A DNA stretch of 64,000 nucleotides from Paraburkholderia sartisoli (GTDB taxonomy: Bacteria > Pseudomonadota > Gammaproteobacteria > Burkholderiales > Burkholderiaceae): assembly GCF_900107685.1 (NCBI RefSeq), contig NZ_FNRQ01000001.1, positions 620,001 to 684,000 on the forward strand. The letters run 5' to 3'. The stretch's first letter is position 1. The number at the start of each line of letters is the position of its first letter. Position numbers and translations under genes: made by a program. Under the pieces are notes generated by a model that did not search any database, was not told the DNA's origin, and saw nothing but the letters and a program-made list of their open reading frames with translations. Positions 10,052 to 19,612 of this stretch are shown here, one piece after another.

Positions 10052-11515
10052 TCAGTTCTCTTCTTCCAGCCAGCACGTGCCATGCTGCGCGAGCATCGCG
10101 CTCGACGCCGCCGGTCCCCACGTGCCAGCCGCGTACGGCTTGGGCGGCCTGTTCGAGCTGCTCCACTCGTTCAGGATAGGCTCAACCCAGCGCCATGCGG
10201 CTTCCTGTTCATCGCGACGCACGAACAGCGCGAGGCGACCGTTGATCACGTCGAGCAGCAGACGTTGATACGCCTCCATCTGGCCTTCGCGGAAGAACTG
10301 GTCGAACGCGAGATCCAGGTGGACGCTGGCGAGGTTCATGCCTTCGCCCGGCTGCTTCGCAAGGCAATACAGACGGATCGTTTCGTTCGGCTGCAGCCGG
10401 ATCACGAGACGGTTCGCGCCCGGACGCAACGCCGGCGAACCCAGCGCCGAGTGCGGCACCGGCCTGAAGTTCACGACGATTTCCGCGACGCGGTCCGCCA
10501 GCCGCTTGCCGGTGCGCAGGAAAAACGGCACGCCGGCCCAGCGCCAGTTCTCGATTTCCACCTTGAGCGCAACGAACGTTTCCGTCGTGCTGTCCGCTTT
10601 CACGCCGGGTTCGGTCGCGTATCCCGGCACCGGCGTTCCGCGGATCCCGCCCGCATGATACTGGCCGCGCACGGCAACCTTGCCGATATCGCGTTCATCG
10701 ACCGGTTTGAGCGCGCGCAGCACGCGCAGCTTTTCGTCGCGGACCGAGTCCGAATCCATCGAATGCGGCGGCTCCATCGCGACGATGGAAAGCAGCTGCA
10801 GCAAATGGTTCTGCACCATGTCGCGCAACGCGCCGGTGTTGTCGTAGAAGTCGCCGCGCGCCTCGACGCCCAGCTCTTCCGCGATCGTGATCTGGATGCT
10901 CTCGACCCATTCGCGGCGCCACAGCGGCTCGAAGAGCGCATTGCCGAACCGCAGCGCCAGCAGGTTCTGCACCGGCTCCTTGCCGAGGTAATGGTCGATG
11001 CGGTAGATCTGTTCTTCCGCGAAGATCTCGCCGACGGCATCGTTGATCGCGTTCGACGAACGCAGATCATAGCCAAGCGGCTTCTCGAGCACGATGCGGG
11101 CGTTTTCGTTCAGGCCGACCGAAGCGAGCGCACGACAGATCGGCACGAAGAGCGACGGGCCCGTCGCGAGATAGAACACGCGGATGCCGGGCAGGCCGCT
11201 CACGGCATCGCGCAGCAGCGCGAAGTCTTCGGGCTTGCCGAGATCGAGCTTCACGTAGTCGATGCGCTTGAGGAAGCTCGCCCATGCGGCTTCGTCGAGG
11301 CCGTTCTTCGAGACGTGCGACTTGACGTTTTCGTTGACCCACTGCAGGTAACCGTCACGGTCTTCCGCGTGACGCGCGACCGCCACGATCCTGCCGCTTT
11401 CGGCCAGCATGCCGCCTGCACGGTGTGCTTCATACAGTGCAGGCAGGATTTTGCGCATCGACAGATCGCCGGTTCCGCCGAAGAGAACGAAGGTGAAGCT
11501 TGAGTCGGTTTGCAT
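10052..11515 (-). CDS. zwf: Glucose-6-phosphate 1-dehydrogenase
   Basis: Oxidises glucose-6-phosphate with NADP to 6-phosphogluconolactone. VLFGGTGDLSMRKILPALY (10-28) is the nucleotide-binding segment, and RIDHYLGKEPVQN about one third along carries the substrate-binding lysine and catalytic region. With ATG at 11515 the product has 487 residues, the family norm; a longer in-frame start at 11593 would run through the promoter and operator region and is rejected. First gene of the leftward glucose operon. Confidence 0.96.
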   Translation of the reverse strand: MQTDSSFTFVLFGGTGDLSMRKILPALYEAHRAGGMLAESGRIVAVARHAEDRDGYLQWVNENVKSHVSKNGLDEAAWASFLKRIDYVKLDLGKPEDFALLRDAVSGLPGIRVFYLATGPSLFVPICRALASVGLNENARIVLEKPLGYDLRSSNAINDAVGEIFAEEQIYRIDHYLGKEPVQNLLALRFGNALFEPLWRREWVESIQITIAEELGVEARGDFYDNTGALRDMVQNHLLQLLSIVAMEPPHSMDSDSVRDEKLRVLRALKPVDERDIGKVAVRGQYHAGGIRGTPVPGYATEPGVKADSTTETFVALKVEIENWRWAGVPFFLRTGKRLADRVAEIVVNFRPVPHSALGSPALRPGANRLVIRLQPNETIRLYCLAKQPGEGMNLASVHLDLAFDQFFREGQMEAYQRLLLDVINGRLALFVRRDEQEAAWRWVEPILNEWSSSNRPPKPYAAGTWGPAASSAMLAQHGTCWLEEEN

Positions 11516-11586
11516 GAGTCTCCGTCGATGTCCAGGAGGTCGCCGGTGAGGCCAAACGGGGCGACCGTAGTCCGATAAAATTTTTT

Positions 11587-11624
11587 TTGACACTGAATTG
11601 TAGTTTAACTACAATCCAAATCAA
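11587..11624. promoter_or_regulatory. Divergent promoters overlapping a HexR-type operator
   Basis: The palindrome TTGTAGTTTAACTACAA (11598-11614) closely resembles the HexR motif TGTA-N-TACA known from gamma-proteobacteria. On the plus strand TTGACA (11587-11592), 17 bases and TACAAT (11610-11615) form a near-consensus promoter for the ABC operon. On the minus strand TTGATT (11619-11624), 16 bases and TACAAT (11597-11602) form one for zwf. Both -10 boxes sit inside the operator, so one bound regulator would block both. Confidence 0.8.
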
Positions 11625-12031
11625 GAGGTAACGCTAATTCGATAAAAAAAGCGTGCGCTGCTAGAGAGATGCGCGTTTTCCCGAATGAGCGAAGCGTCCT
11701 TGCATGCTAACGGACATCGCGCTTCTGCATCGGCCGGCCGGGTTGACCGGGTGGCTTGCAGCAGCGGATGTCCGAAATCTTGCGCGGTCCGCCCTCGAGT
11801 CTGCAGCGCGCCACAGCGGGCAGGCAAAAATCAAAAGAGGAGACAGTCAGTTGCATCCCGAACCACTCATCTTGTGAGCGTCCAGCGGCCGGATACCGGC
11901 GCGCCGGCGATGTATGGATACATCGGCCGCCCGACGTTCGACCGCCCGGTTTTGCCTGTTTGACCAAACCACCGCACCCTGTTCTTGCAGGGGCATTCGT
12001 TTTTTGTTCAGGTGTCTGGAGGAGATAAGCA
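11625..12031 (+). other. Long leader of the sugar ABC operon
   Basis: If transcription begins near 11622, the message has a 5' leader of about 410 bases before the binding-protein gene. It contains a small hairpin at 11909-11924 (GATGTAT/ATACATC). I see no coding sequence or known riboswitch. GGAGGAGA lies just ahead of the ATG at 12032. Confidence 0.4.
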
Positions 12032-13279
12032 ATGAAATTTCGCGCGATCATGGGCGCTCTGTGCGCCGCAGGTCTGTTGTGTGGCGTGTCGGCAGTTCAG
12101 GCGGCCGAGTCGATCGAAGTCCTGCACTGGTGGACGTCGGGCGGCGAATCGAAAGCCGTGGGCGTCCTGAAGGACGACATGACGAAGGAAGGTTACACGT
12201 GGAAGGACTTCGCGGTTGCTGGCGGCGCGGGTGCGGCTGCCATGACGGCACTCAAGACGCAGGTGATTTCGGGTAACGCGCCGAGCGCCGCCCAGATCAA
12301 GGGCCCGCTGATCCAGGAATGGGCAGCCCAGGGCGTGCTGGTGCCGATCGACGCGTCGGCTGGCGACTGGAAGAAGAACCTGCCGCCGGAAATCGACAAG
12401 ATCATGCACGCTGACGGTCATTACGTGGCCGCGCCGTTCTCGGTGCATCGCGTGAACTGGCTGTACATCAACAAGGCCGCACTGGACAAGGCCGGCGGCA
12501 AGGCGCCGACCACGTGGCCCGAGTTCTTCGCGCTGGCCGACAAGATGAAGGCCGCCGGCATCCAGCCGATCGCAATGGGTGGCCAGCCGTGGCAGGACCT
12601 GACGCTGTGGGAAGACGTCGTGCTGTCGCAGGGCGCGGACTTCTACAAGAAGGCGCTGGTCGATCTCGACGAGAAGACGCTCACCTCGGACAAGATGCTT
12701 AGCGTGTTCGACACGGTTCGCAAGATCCAGGGCTACTTCGACGCGGGCCGCACGGGCCGTGACTGGAACCTGGCAACGGCGATGGTCATCAACGGCAAGG
12801 CCGGCATGCAGTTCATGGGCGACTGGGCGAAGGGCGAATTCGCCAACGCCGGCAAGAAGTCGGGTGTCGACTACGTTTGCGCCGCCGTGCCGGGTACGGA
12901 AAAGGCGTACACGTTCAACGTCGACTCGTTCGTGTTCTTCCAGCAGAAGGGCCAGAAGTCGGCCACGCCGGGTCAGCTCGCGCTCGCGAAGACGATCATG
13001 TCGCCGGGCTTCCAGGAGCAGTTCAGCCTGTACAAGGGTTCCATCCCGGTTCGCCTCGGCGTGTCGATGGACAAGTTCGACGACTGCGCGAAGAAGTCGT
13101 ACGCGGATGAACAGGTTGCGATCAAGTCGGGCGGCTATGTGCCTTCGCTGGCACACGGCATGGCTCAACCGGACGCAGCAGCAGGCGCGATCTCGGACGT
13201 CGTGACGAAGTTCATGAACTCGCAGGAAGATTCGAAGACCGCGGTGGCAGCGCTCGCGAAGGCAGCAAAGACGAAGTAA
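12032..13279 (+). CDS. gtsA: Glucose/mannose-type ABC transporter, periplasmic substrate-binding protein
   Basis: Captures sugar in the periplasm for the permeases encoded just after it. The 415-residue product has a signal peptide with a hydrophobic core AIMGALCAAGLLCGVSAV and likely cleavage after VQA. The mature part starts ESIEVLHWWTSGGE, the start typical of the family 1 sugar-binding proteins of Pseudomonas and Burkholderia glucose systems; GKAGMQFMGDWAKGEF is also typical. The neighbours (two permeases, an ATPase, and divergent zwf-pgl-glk) point to glucose. A strong stem-loop follows the gene. The symbol follows the Pseudomonas gts naming and is inferred. Confidence 0.85.
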   Translation: MKFRAIMGALCAAGLLCGVSAVQAAESIEVLHWWTSGGESKAVGVLKDDMTKEGYTWKDFAVAGGAGAAAMTALKTQVISGNAPSAAQIKGPLIQEWAAQGVLVPIDASAGDWKKNLPPEIDKIMHADGHYVAAPFSVHRVNWLYINKAALDKAGGKAPTTWPEFFALADKMKAAGIQPIAMGGQPWQDLTLWEDVVLSQGADFYKKALVDLDEKTLTSDKMLSVFDTVRKIQGYFDAGRTGRDWNLATAMVINGKAGMQFMGDWAKGEFANAGKKSGVDYVCAAVPGTEKAYTFNVDSFVFFQQKGQKSATPGQLALAKTIMSPGFQEQFSLYKGSIPVRLGVSMDKFDDCAKKSYADEQVAIKSGGYVPSLAHGMAQPDAAAGAISDVVTKFMNSQEDSKTAVAALAKAAKTK

Positions 13280-13298
13280 GCGAAGTAAGCGTAGTGAC

Positions 13299-13332
13299 GT
13301 GTCCGGCGCCTGTCCACGCAGGTGCCGGACAC
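13299..13332 (+). other. Strong stem-loop after the binding-protein gene
   Basis: A 14-bp stem (13299-13312 with 13319-13332, one G-U pair) closes a 6-base loop. No U run follows, and two permease genes lie downstream. Such hairpins in ABC operons commonly protect the binding-protein message and reduce readthrough, keeping the binding protein in excess. Confidence 0.7.
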
Positions 13333-13474
13333 CTCCGCGGGTTCTTTCAGCAGCATCGCAGCACGTTGTTCGAGTGCCTTGAATGCTTCACCGAGAGTCA
13401 CACCTTTGCCTGCCCGGCATCGCGCGTTTCGTGCGTGACGTAACCGGCGGCATCGTTTCAGCAGGAGTCGAGTA

Positions 13475-14416
13475 GTGACTGCTTCTATCAGCGGAAACGG
13501 GAAAAAGACGGCTTCCGTCACCCGCCGCACGTCGCCGATGGCGGCGCTGGCCGATCGCTATATCCCGAAGCTGGTGCTCGCACCCAGCGTCCTGATCAGC
13601 CTTGTGTTCGTCTACGGTTTTATTCTGGTTACCGGCTATCTGTCGCTGTCCAATTCGCGACTGATGCCAAGCTACGCTTTCGTCGGTCTCGACCGCTATC
13701 GTGAACTGTTCCAGAACGACGTGTTCTGGACGTCGGCCGCCAACCTCGGCTGGTTTGGCATTCCGTTCATCGGTATCTGTATTGGTCTCGGTCTTTTCCT
13801 CGCCATCCTGCTCGACCAGCAGATCCGCAACGAAGGCGCGCTGCGCGCCGTGTTCCTGTACCCGATGGCGCTGTCGTTCATCGTGACCGGCACCGCGTGG
13901 CAATGGATCATGACGCCGAGCATCGGCCTCGAAAAGGTGTTCCACGACTGGGGCTGGACGAGCTTCTCGTTTGGCTGGCTGGGCGATCCCGACAAGGCGA
14001 TTTTCTGCATCGTGGTGGCGGCCGTGTGGCAATCCACCGGTTTCGTGATGGCGCTCTTCCTCGCCGGTTTGCGCGGCGTGGATAGCGAAATCTTCAAGGC
14101 CGCGCAGATGGACGGCGCGGGCCTGCCCACCATCTACCGCAAGATCGTGATTCCGAGCATGCGTCCGGTGTTTTTCTCCGTGCTGCTGATTCTCTGCCAC
14201 ATCACGATCAAGACGTTCGACCTCGTCGTTGCGTTGACGGCCGGTGGTCCGGGGACGTCTTCGTCGTTGCCGGCTATTTTCATGTACACGTTTTCGTTCA
14301 ACCGCGGGCAACTGGGCGTCGGCGCCGCATCGTCGATCATGATGCTCGCGGCCGTCGTCGCCGTGCTCGTGCCGCTGATGTATCTGGAATCGAGGAGCAC
14401 GCGTAATGCAGCCTAA
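13475..14416 (+). CDS. gtsB: Sugar ABC transporter permease (first)
   Basis: An inner-membrane channel subunit of the binding-protein-dependent sugar importer, 313 residues with six predicted membrane segments (first at about residues 33-55). The EAA loop, which contacts the ATPase, reads EIFKAAQMDGAGLPTIYRKI near residue 210. The start is GTG at 13475, preceded by GCAGGAG. Its end overlaps the next gene by 11 bases, indicating coupled translation. It forms a heterodimer with the second permease. Confidence 0.92.
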   Translation: MTASISGNGKKTASVTRRTSPMAALADRYIPKLVLAPSVLISLVFVYGFILVTGYLSLSNSRLMPSYAFVGLDRYRELFQNDVFWTSAANLGWFGIPFIGICIGLGLFLAILLDQQIRNEGALRAVFLYPMALSFIVTGTAWQWIMTPSIGLEKVFHDWGWTSFSFGWLGDPDKAIFCIVVAAVWQSTGFVMALFLAGLRGVDSEIFKAAQMDGAGLPTIYRKIVIPSMRPVFFSVLLILCHITIKTFDLVVALTAGGPGTSSSLPAIFMYTFSFNRGQLGVGAASSIMMLAAVVAVLVPLMYLESRSTRNAA

Positions 14417-15263
14417 GATGACGATCAGCCGTGCCGTCATTTACGCGGCCCTGATTCTGTTTGCCCTGTATTTCCTGTTTCCGCTGTACGTGATGCTGTC
14501 GACGTCGTTCAAGGACATCGACCAGCTGCGCAGCGGCAACCTGCTCACGCCGCCCACGCACTGGACGGTCGCGCCCTGGATCAAGGCATGGAGCGGCGCG
14601 TGTACCGGCGTGCGATGCGACGGCATGCAACCGTTCTTCATGAACTCCGTGCGCATGGTGATTCCGGCCGTGCTGATCTCGTCGATCATCGGCGCGTTCA
14701 ATGGTTATGTGCTGACGCACTGGCGCTTCCGTGGCGCGGATCCGATCTTCACGATGCTGCTGGTCGGCTGTTTCATTCCGTTCCAGGCGATCCTGCTGCC
14801 GATGGCGCGTTTCGAGGGCATGCTCGGCCTGTCGAATACGACGACCGGTCTGGTGGTCGTTCACGTGATCTACGGTATCGCGTTCACGACGATGTTCTTC
14901 CGCAACTTCTACGTCAGCATTCCGGCTGAACTCGTGAAGGCGGCGCGCATCGACGGTGCGGGATTCTTCACGATCTTCACGAAGATCCTGCTGCCGGTTT
15001 CGCTGCCGATCTTCATGGTCTGCCTGATCTGGCAATTCACGCAGATCTGGAATGACTTCCTGTTCGGTATCGTGTTCTCCGGTGTCGATTCGATGCCGAT
15101 CACGGTGGCGCTGAACAACCTCGTGAACACGTCGACGGGCGTGAAGGAATACAACGTCGACATGGCCGGCGCGATTATCGCCGCGCTGCCCACGTTGCTC
15201 ATCTACATCATCGCCGGCCGCTATTTTGTGCGCGGTCTGACGGCAGGTGCGGTGAAGGGCTGA
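14406..15263 (+). CDS. gtsC: Sugar ABC transporter permease (second)
   Basis: The partner channel subunit, 285 residues with six membrane segments. Its EAA loop reads ELVKAARIDGAGFFTIFTKI near residue 180. ATG at 14406 lies within the end of the previous gene. The family is the MalG-like group of carbohydrate permeases (CUT1). The glucose assignment rests on the operon. Confidence 0.92.
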   Translation: MQPKMTISRAVIYAALILFALYFLFPLYVMLSTSFKDIDQLRSGNLLTPPTHWTVAPWIKAWSGACTGVRCDGMQPFFMNSVRMVIPAVLISSIIGAFNGYVLTHWRFRGADPIFTMLLVGCFIPFQAILLPMARFEGMLGLSNTTTGLVVVHVIYGIAFTTMFFRNFYVSIPAELVKAARIDGAGFFTIFTKILLPVSLPIFMVCLIWQFTQIWNDFLFGIVFSGVDSMPITVALNNLVNTSTGVKEYNVDMAGAIIAALPTLLIYIIAGRYFVRGLTAGAVKG

Positions 15264-15401
15264 CCGCCCCGACTCAATACATGCCGCCGGCGCGTGGTTT
15301 CGCGGCGCGGGCGGCCCGAACAGGGCATCCTGCCGGCGCAGGGCATAGTGACCGGCCGGCGGGTGTACAGGACGCAGTACAGAGACAAGAGGATTCACAG
15401 C

Positions 15402-16520
15402 ATGGCAAGCCTTTCCATCCGTGACGTGTACAAGACCTACCCGAACGGGGTGCCGGTTCTGAAGGGTGTCGACATCGACATCGAAGACGGCCAGTTCCTG
15501 ATTCTGGTGGGCGGCTCCGGCTGCGGGAAATCGACGCTGCTCAACATGATCGCCGGCCTCGAGACCGTGACGAAGGGCGAGATCCAGATCGACGGCAAGA
15601 CGGTGAACAACCTGTCGCCGAAAGATCGCGACATCGCGATGGTGTTCCAGTCGTACGCGCTGTATCCGTCGATGACGGTGCGCGAGAACATTTCGTTCGG
15701 CCTGAACATCCGCAAGGTGCCGAAGACCGAGCAGAAGCAGATCGTCGAGCGCGTGGCGAATACGCTGCAGATCACGCACCTGCTGGATCGCAAGCCGGGC
15801 CAGCTGTCTGGCGGCCAGCGTCAGCGCGTGGCAATGGGGCGTGCGCTGGCGCGCGATCCGGTGATGTTCCTGTTCGACGAACCGCTGTCGAACCTGGATG
15901 CGAAGCTGCGGATCGAGATGCGCTCGGAAATCAAGCTGCTGCATCAACGTCTGGGCACGACGATCGTCTACGTGACGCACGATCAGATCGAGGCGATGAC
16001 GCTGGGCGACCGGATCGCGGTGATGAAGGATGGCGTGGTGCAGCAGTTTGGCGCGCCGCAGGATATCTATGATTCGCCGTCGAACCTGTTCGTTGCCGGC
16101 TTTATCGGCGCGCCGCCGATGAACTTCATTCAGGGCAAGGTGGTTGAAGCGGGTTCGGGTGTCGGCATCGAGCTGGATACGGGTGTTGCGCGTGGCGTGC
16201 TGAATCTGCCGTTCGATTCGGGCAAGGTTAAATCGCACGTCGGACGCGAGGTGATTCTGGGCCTGCGTCCCGAGCGTATTACCGACGCGCGCAGCGCGCA
16301 TAACGTCGAAGGCGGGAAGCTGCAGCCCATCGAAGTCAAGGTCGATGTGATCGAGCCTACCGGGCCGGATACGCTGGTGTTTGCGCAGGTTAACGGCAAG
16401 CGGATCGTGAGCCGCGTGCATCCGGCTTCGAACCCGCAGCCGCTGACGAATGCGACGCTGCTGTTCGATGTTTCGAAGGCTGTTCTGTTTGATCCTTCGA
16501 ATGAAGAGCGGATTGCCTGA
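15402..16520 (+). CDS. gtsD: Sugar ABC transporter ATP-binding protein (MalK/UgpC-like)
   Basis: The cytoplasmic ATPase that powers the importer. Walker A is GGSGCGKST (37-45), the Q-loop is MVFQSYALYPSM, the signature LSGGQ is at 135-139 and Walker B ends FDEPLSNLDAKLR (158-170). The C-terminal third carries the regulatory TOBE domain of the MalK type. ATG at 15402 gives 372 residues and starts with the conserved MASLSIRDVYKTY; the further upstream in-frame start is in the non-conserved gap. It lies 138 bases after gtsC and ends the operon. Confidence 0.93.
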   Translation: MASLSIRDVYKTYPNGVPVLKGVDIDIEDGQFLILVGGSGCGKSTLLNMIAGLETVTKGEIQIDGKTVNNLSPKDRDIAMVFQSYALYPSMTVRENISFGLNIRKVPKTEQKQIVERVANTLQITHLLDRKPGQLSGGQRQRVAMGRALARDPVMFLFDEPLSNLDAKLRIEMRSEIKLLHQRLGTTIVYVTHDQIEAMTLGDRIAVMKDGVVQQFGAPQDIYDSPSNLFVAGFIGAPPMNFIQGKVVEAGSGVGIELDTGVARGVLNLPFDSGKVKSHVGREVILGLRPERITDARSAHNVEGGKLQPIEVKVDVIEPTGPDTLVFAQVNGKRIVSRVHPASNPQPLTNATLLFDVSKAVLFDPSNEERIA

Positions 16521-16565
16521 TCGGCTGACGGTCGCTATTCGACGTTTTTCGCGAGAAGTGAGTGC

Positions 16566-16602
16566 AACCCCGATGCGTTCCAGGGCGCATTGGGGTTTTT
16601 TG
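16566..16602 (+). terminator. Terminator of the sugar ABC operon
   Basis: AACCCCGATGCG (16566-16577) pairs with CGCATTGGGGTT (16586-16597) with one mismatch and is followed by a T run. It lies about 45 bases past the ATPase stop. Confidence 0.85.
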
Positions 16603-16668
16603 TTTCTGGTTTCTGGTCAAAAGGGCGGATGGTTCAGCTCATGCGGGCGCGGTGTGGGCCTGCCTGCC

Positions 16669-17292
16669 TCAATGCGGCAACCGCACATCCAGCTTGAACG
16701 TCACAAGCCGTGCGACGAGAATGAACGCGGTGCCGATCAGCACGCTATAAACCGTATCGAAGTTCATGTAGTCGAGCAGCACATAGATCCAGCATCCTAC
16801 GAACGCACACGTGGCGTAAGGCCTCGAATCGCGCAGGATCAACGGAACCTCGTTACACAGCACGTCGCGAATCACGCCGCCGAAAACGCCGGTCAACACA
16901 CCCATCATCACCGACGTGAACCACGGCATCTGCGCGTCCAGCGCGAGCGACGTTCCCGAGACGCTGAAGAGTCCCAGTCCGATCGCGTCCGCCACCAGCA
17001 GCACGCGCTCGGAAATCACCCGCGAGATTGCCCGAAACGTCACCGGCGCAAACAGCGACATCACGAAAATCACCAGCACGTAGTTCTGGTGCTCGACCCA
17101 GTAAAACGGGCGTCTTTCCAGCAGCACGTCTCGTATCGTCCCGCCGCCGAACGCAGTCGCCAGCGCCACCAGAAACGTCCCTACCGCGTCGAGACGGCGC
17201 GTCCTCGCTTCGATAAACCCGGAAATTGAATACGCCATGATCGCGATCGCCTCCATGATGGCGAGTGCGAGCGTGAGCCTCGGATGCATCAA
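16669..17292 (-). CDS. TRIC-like / UPF0126 family membrane channel protein
   Basis: A 207-residue inner-membrane protein built of two similar halves, each with a GGGTIRDVL or GGVIRDVL glycine-arginine motif (near residues 48-56 and 137-146). This repeat defines the UPF0126/YicG family, related to trimeric intracellular cation channels; some members have been linked to glycine transport. About seven hydrophobic segments are visible. It follows the Smr gene by 10 bases and is probably co-transcribed with it. The transported ion or solute is not known from sequence. Confidence 0.85.
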   Translation of the reverse strand: MMHPRLTLALAIMEAIAIMAYSISGFIEARTRRLDAVGTFLVALATAFGGGTIRDVLLERRPFYWVEHQNYVLVIFVMSLFAPVTFRAISRVISERVLLVADAIGLGLFSVSGTSLALDAQMPWFTSVMMGVLTGVFGGVIRDVLCNEVPLILRDSRPYATCAFVGCWIYVLLDYMNFDTVYSVLIGTAFILVARLVTFKLDVRLPH

Positions 17293-17302
17293 TGACGCTC
17301 CA

Positions 17303-18088
17303 TCATGGTTTGAGCTGGTCGGGATGATAGTGATGGGCGGCCACGGCGCCCGGCTGCAGCAGCACGAGCACCGCGCCCGCGCCGCCGTCGTGCGGACGTG
17401 CCTGACAGAACGCGATCACTTCCGATTTCTGGACGAGCCACGCACGCACCTTTCCCTTCAGCACCGGCTCCTTGCCGACCGAGCCGAGACCCTTGCCATG
17501 AATCACGCGCAGACAGCGCAACCCGCGCTTCACCGATTCGCGGATGAATTCGGCGAGCGCCTCGCGCGCCTCCTCACGGCGCATTCCATGCAGATCGAGT
17601 TGCGCCTGCACGATCCACGCACCGCGCCTTAACTTGCGCACGACTTCCCGGCTCACGCCCGGCCGGCAGTAGGACAGCGTCTCGTCGGTCTCGAGCAGCA
17701 CCTCGGGATCGTATTCGTCGGAGATCGCTTCGTGCAGGACGGCTTCCTCGTCGAGCTTCGTCTGCACGGGCAGCGGAAGCGGCGGGTTGCGCGGCAGCGT
17801 GGCGCGCGGCGGCACGGCAAGCGGCGCCACCGATCCGATCTCGCGGCGGAACAGGTCGGCATCGGCGGAGGCCTCGCGCTTCGCCTGCGCGGCTTCGGCA
17901 CGCGCCCGCTCGCGCTTTTGCGTGTCGACCTTCAACGCGTCGCGCAATGCGCCGAGGCCGGCCAGCCCGGCAGCAGGGTCGAGCAGCGGCTTTCTGGACG
18001 CGTCCGGCGCCTGCTCCGCACGCGGCGCGGCGGCAGGGGCGGAACGGGGGCGTTTCGGTTCGCTGGGATGGGGCAGATTTTTCGGCAT
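17303..18088 (-). CDS. Smr domain-containing protein
   Basis: A 261-residue cytosolic protein. The first 100 residues are rich in Pro, Ala, Arg and Glu and look disordered or coiled. The C-terminal domain (about 165-255) is an Smr domain: LDLHGMRREEAREAL and then IHGKGLGS are its two signatures, and the domain has endonuclease activity in some proteins. This stand-alone form resembles E. coli SmrA/SmrB (SmrB cleaves mRNA at collided ribosomes); which one it matches is not decided. ATG at 18088 gives MPKNL and normal length. Confidence 0.85.
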   Translation of the reverse strand: MPKNLPHPSEPKRPRSAPAAAPRAEQAPDASRKPLLDPAAGLAGLGALRDALKVDTQKRERARAEAAQAKREASADADLFRREIGSVAPLAVPPRATLPRNPPLPLPVQTKLDEEAVLHEAISDEYDPEVLLETDETLSYCRPGVSREVVRKLRRGAWIVQAQLDLHGMRREEAREALAEFIRESVKRGLRCLRVIHGKGLGSVGKEPVLKGKVRAWLVQKSEVIAFCQARPHDGGAGAVLVLLQPGAVAAHHYHPDQLKP

Positions 18089-18208
18089 GACGGTATGGCG
18101 CGCGGCAGGTGCGGTTAAGTCATCATCGTACGATGCCTCCACTACGGGGCGCATCGCGAGGCGTTCGCAACAGACATGCAATTGACGCCAGCAGGCACGC
18201 GCCAGATG

Positions 18209-18243
18209 CAAAAAGGGCCGCGTGCCTCGCGGCCGCGGCCCTT
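18209..18243 (-). terminator. Terminator of trxB
   Basis: AAGGGCCGCG (18213-18222) and CGCGGCCCTT (18234-18243) form a 10-bp stem with an 11-base loop; on the minus strand a U run follows. It lies about 30 bases past the trxB stop. Confidence 0.8.
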
Positions 18244-18274
18244 GATCTGCGTCGGGTGGCGCCCTGACGCTATT

Positions 18275-19612
<1,338 letters not shown>

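Noticed and set aside
14337-16421. A 694-residue frame antisense to the second permease and the ATPase
   Set aside because: Same reason: a shadow of real genes on the other strand with no recognisable domain.
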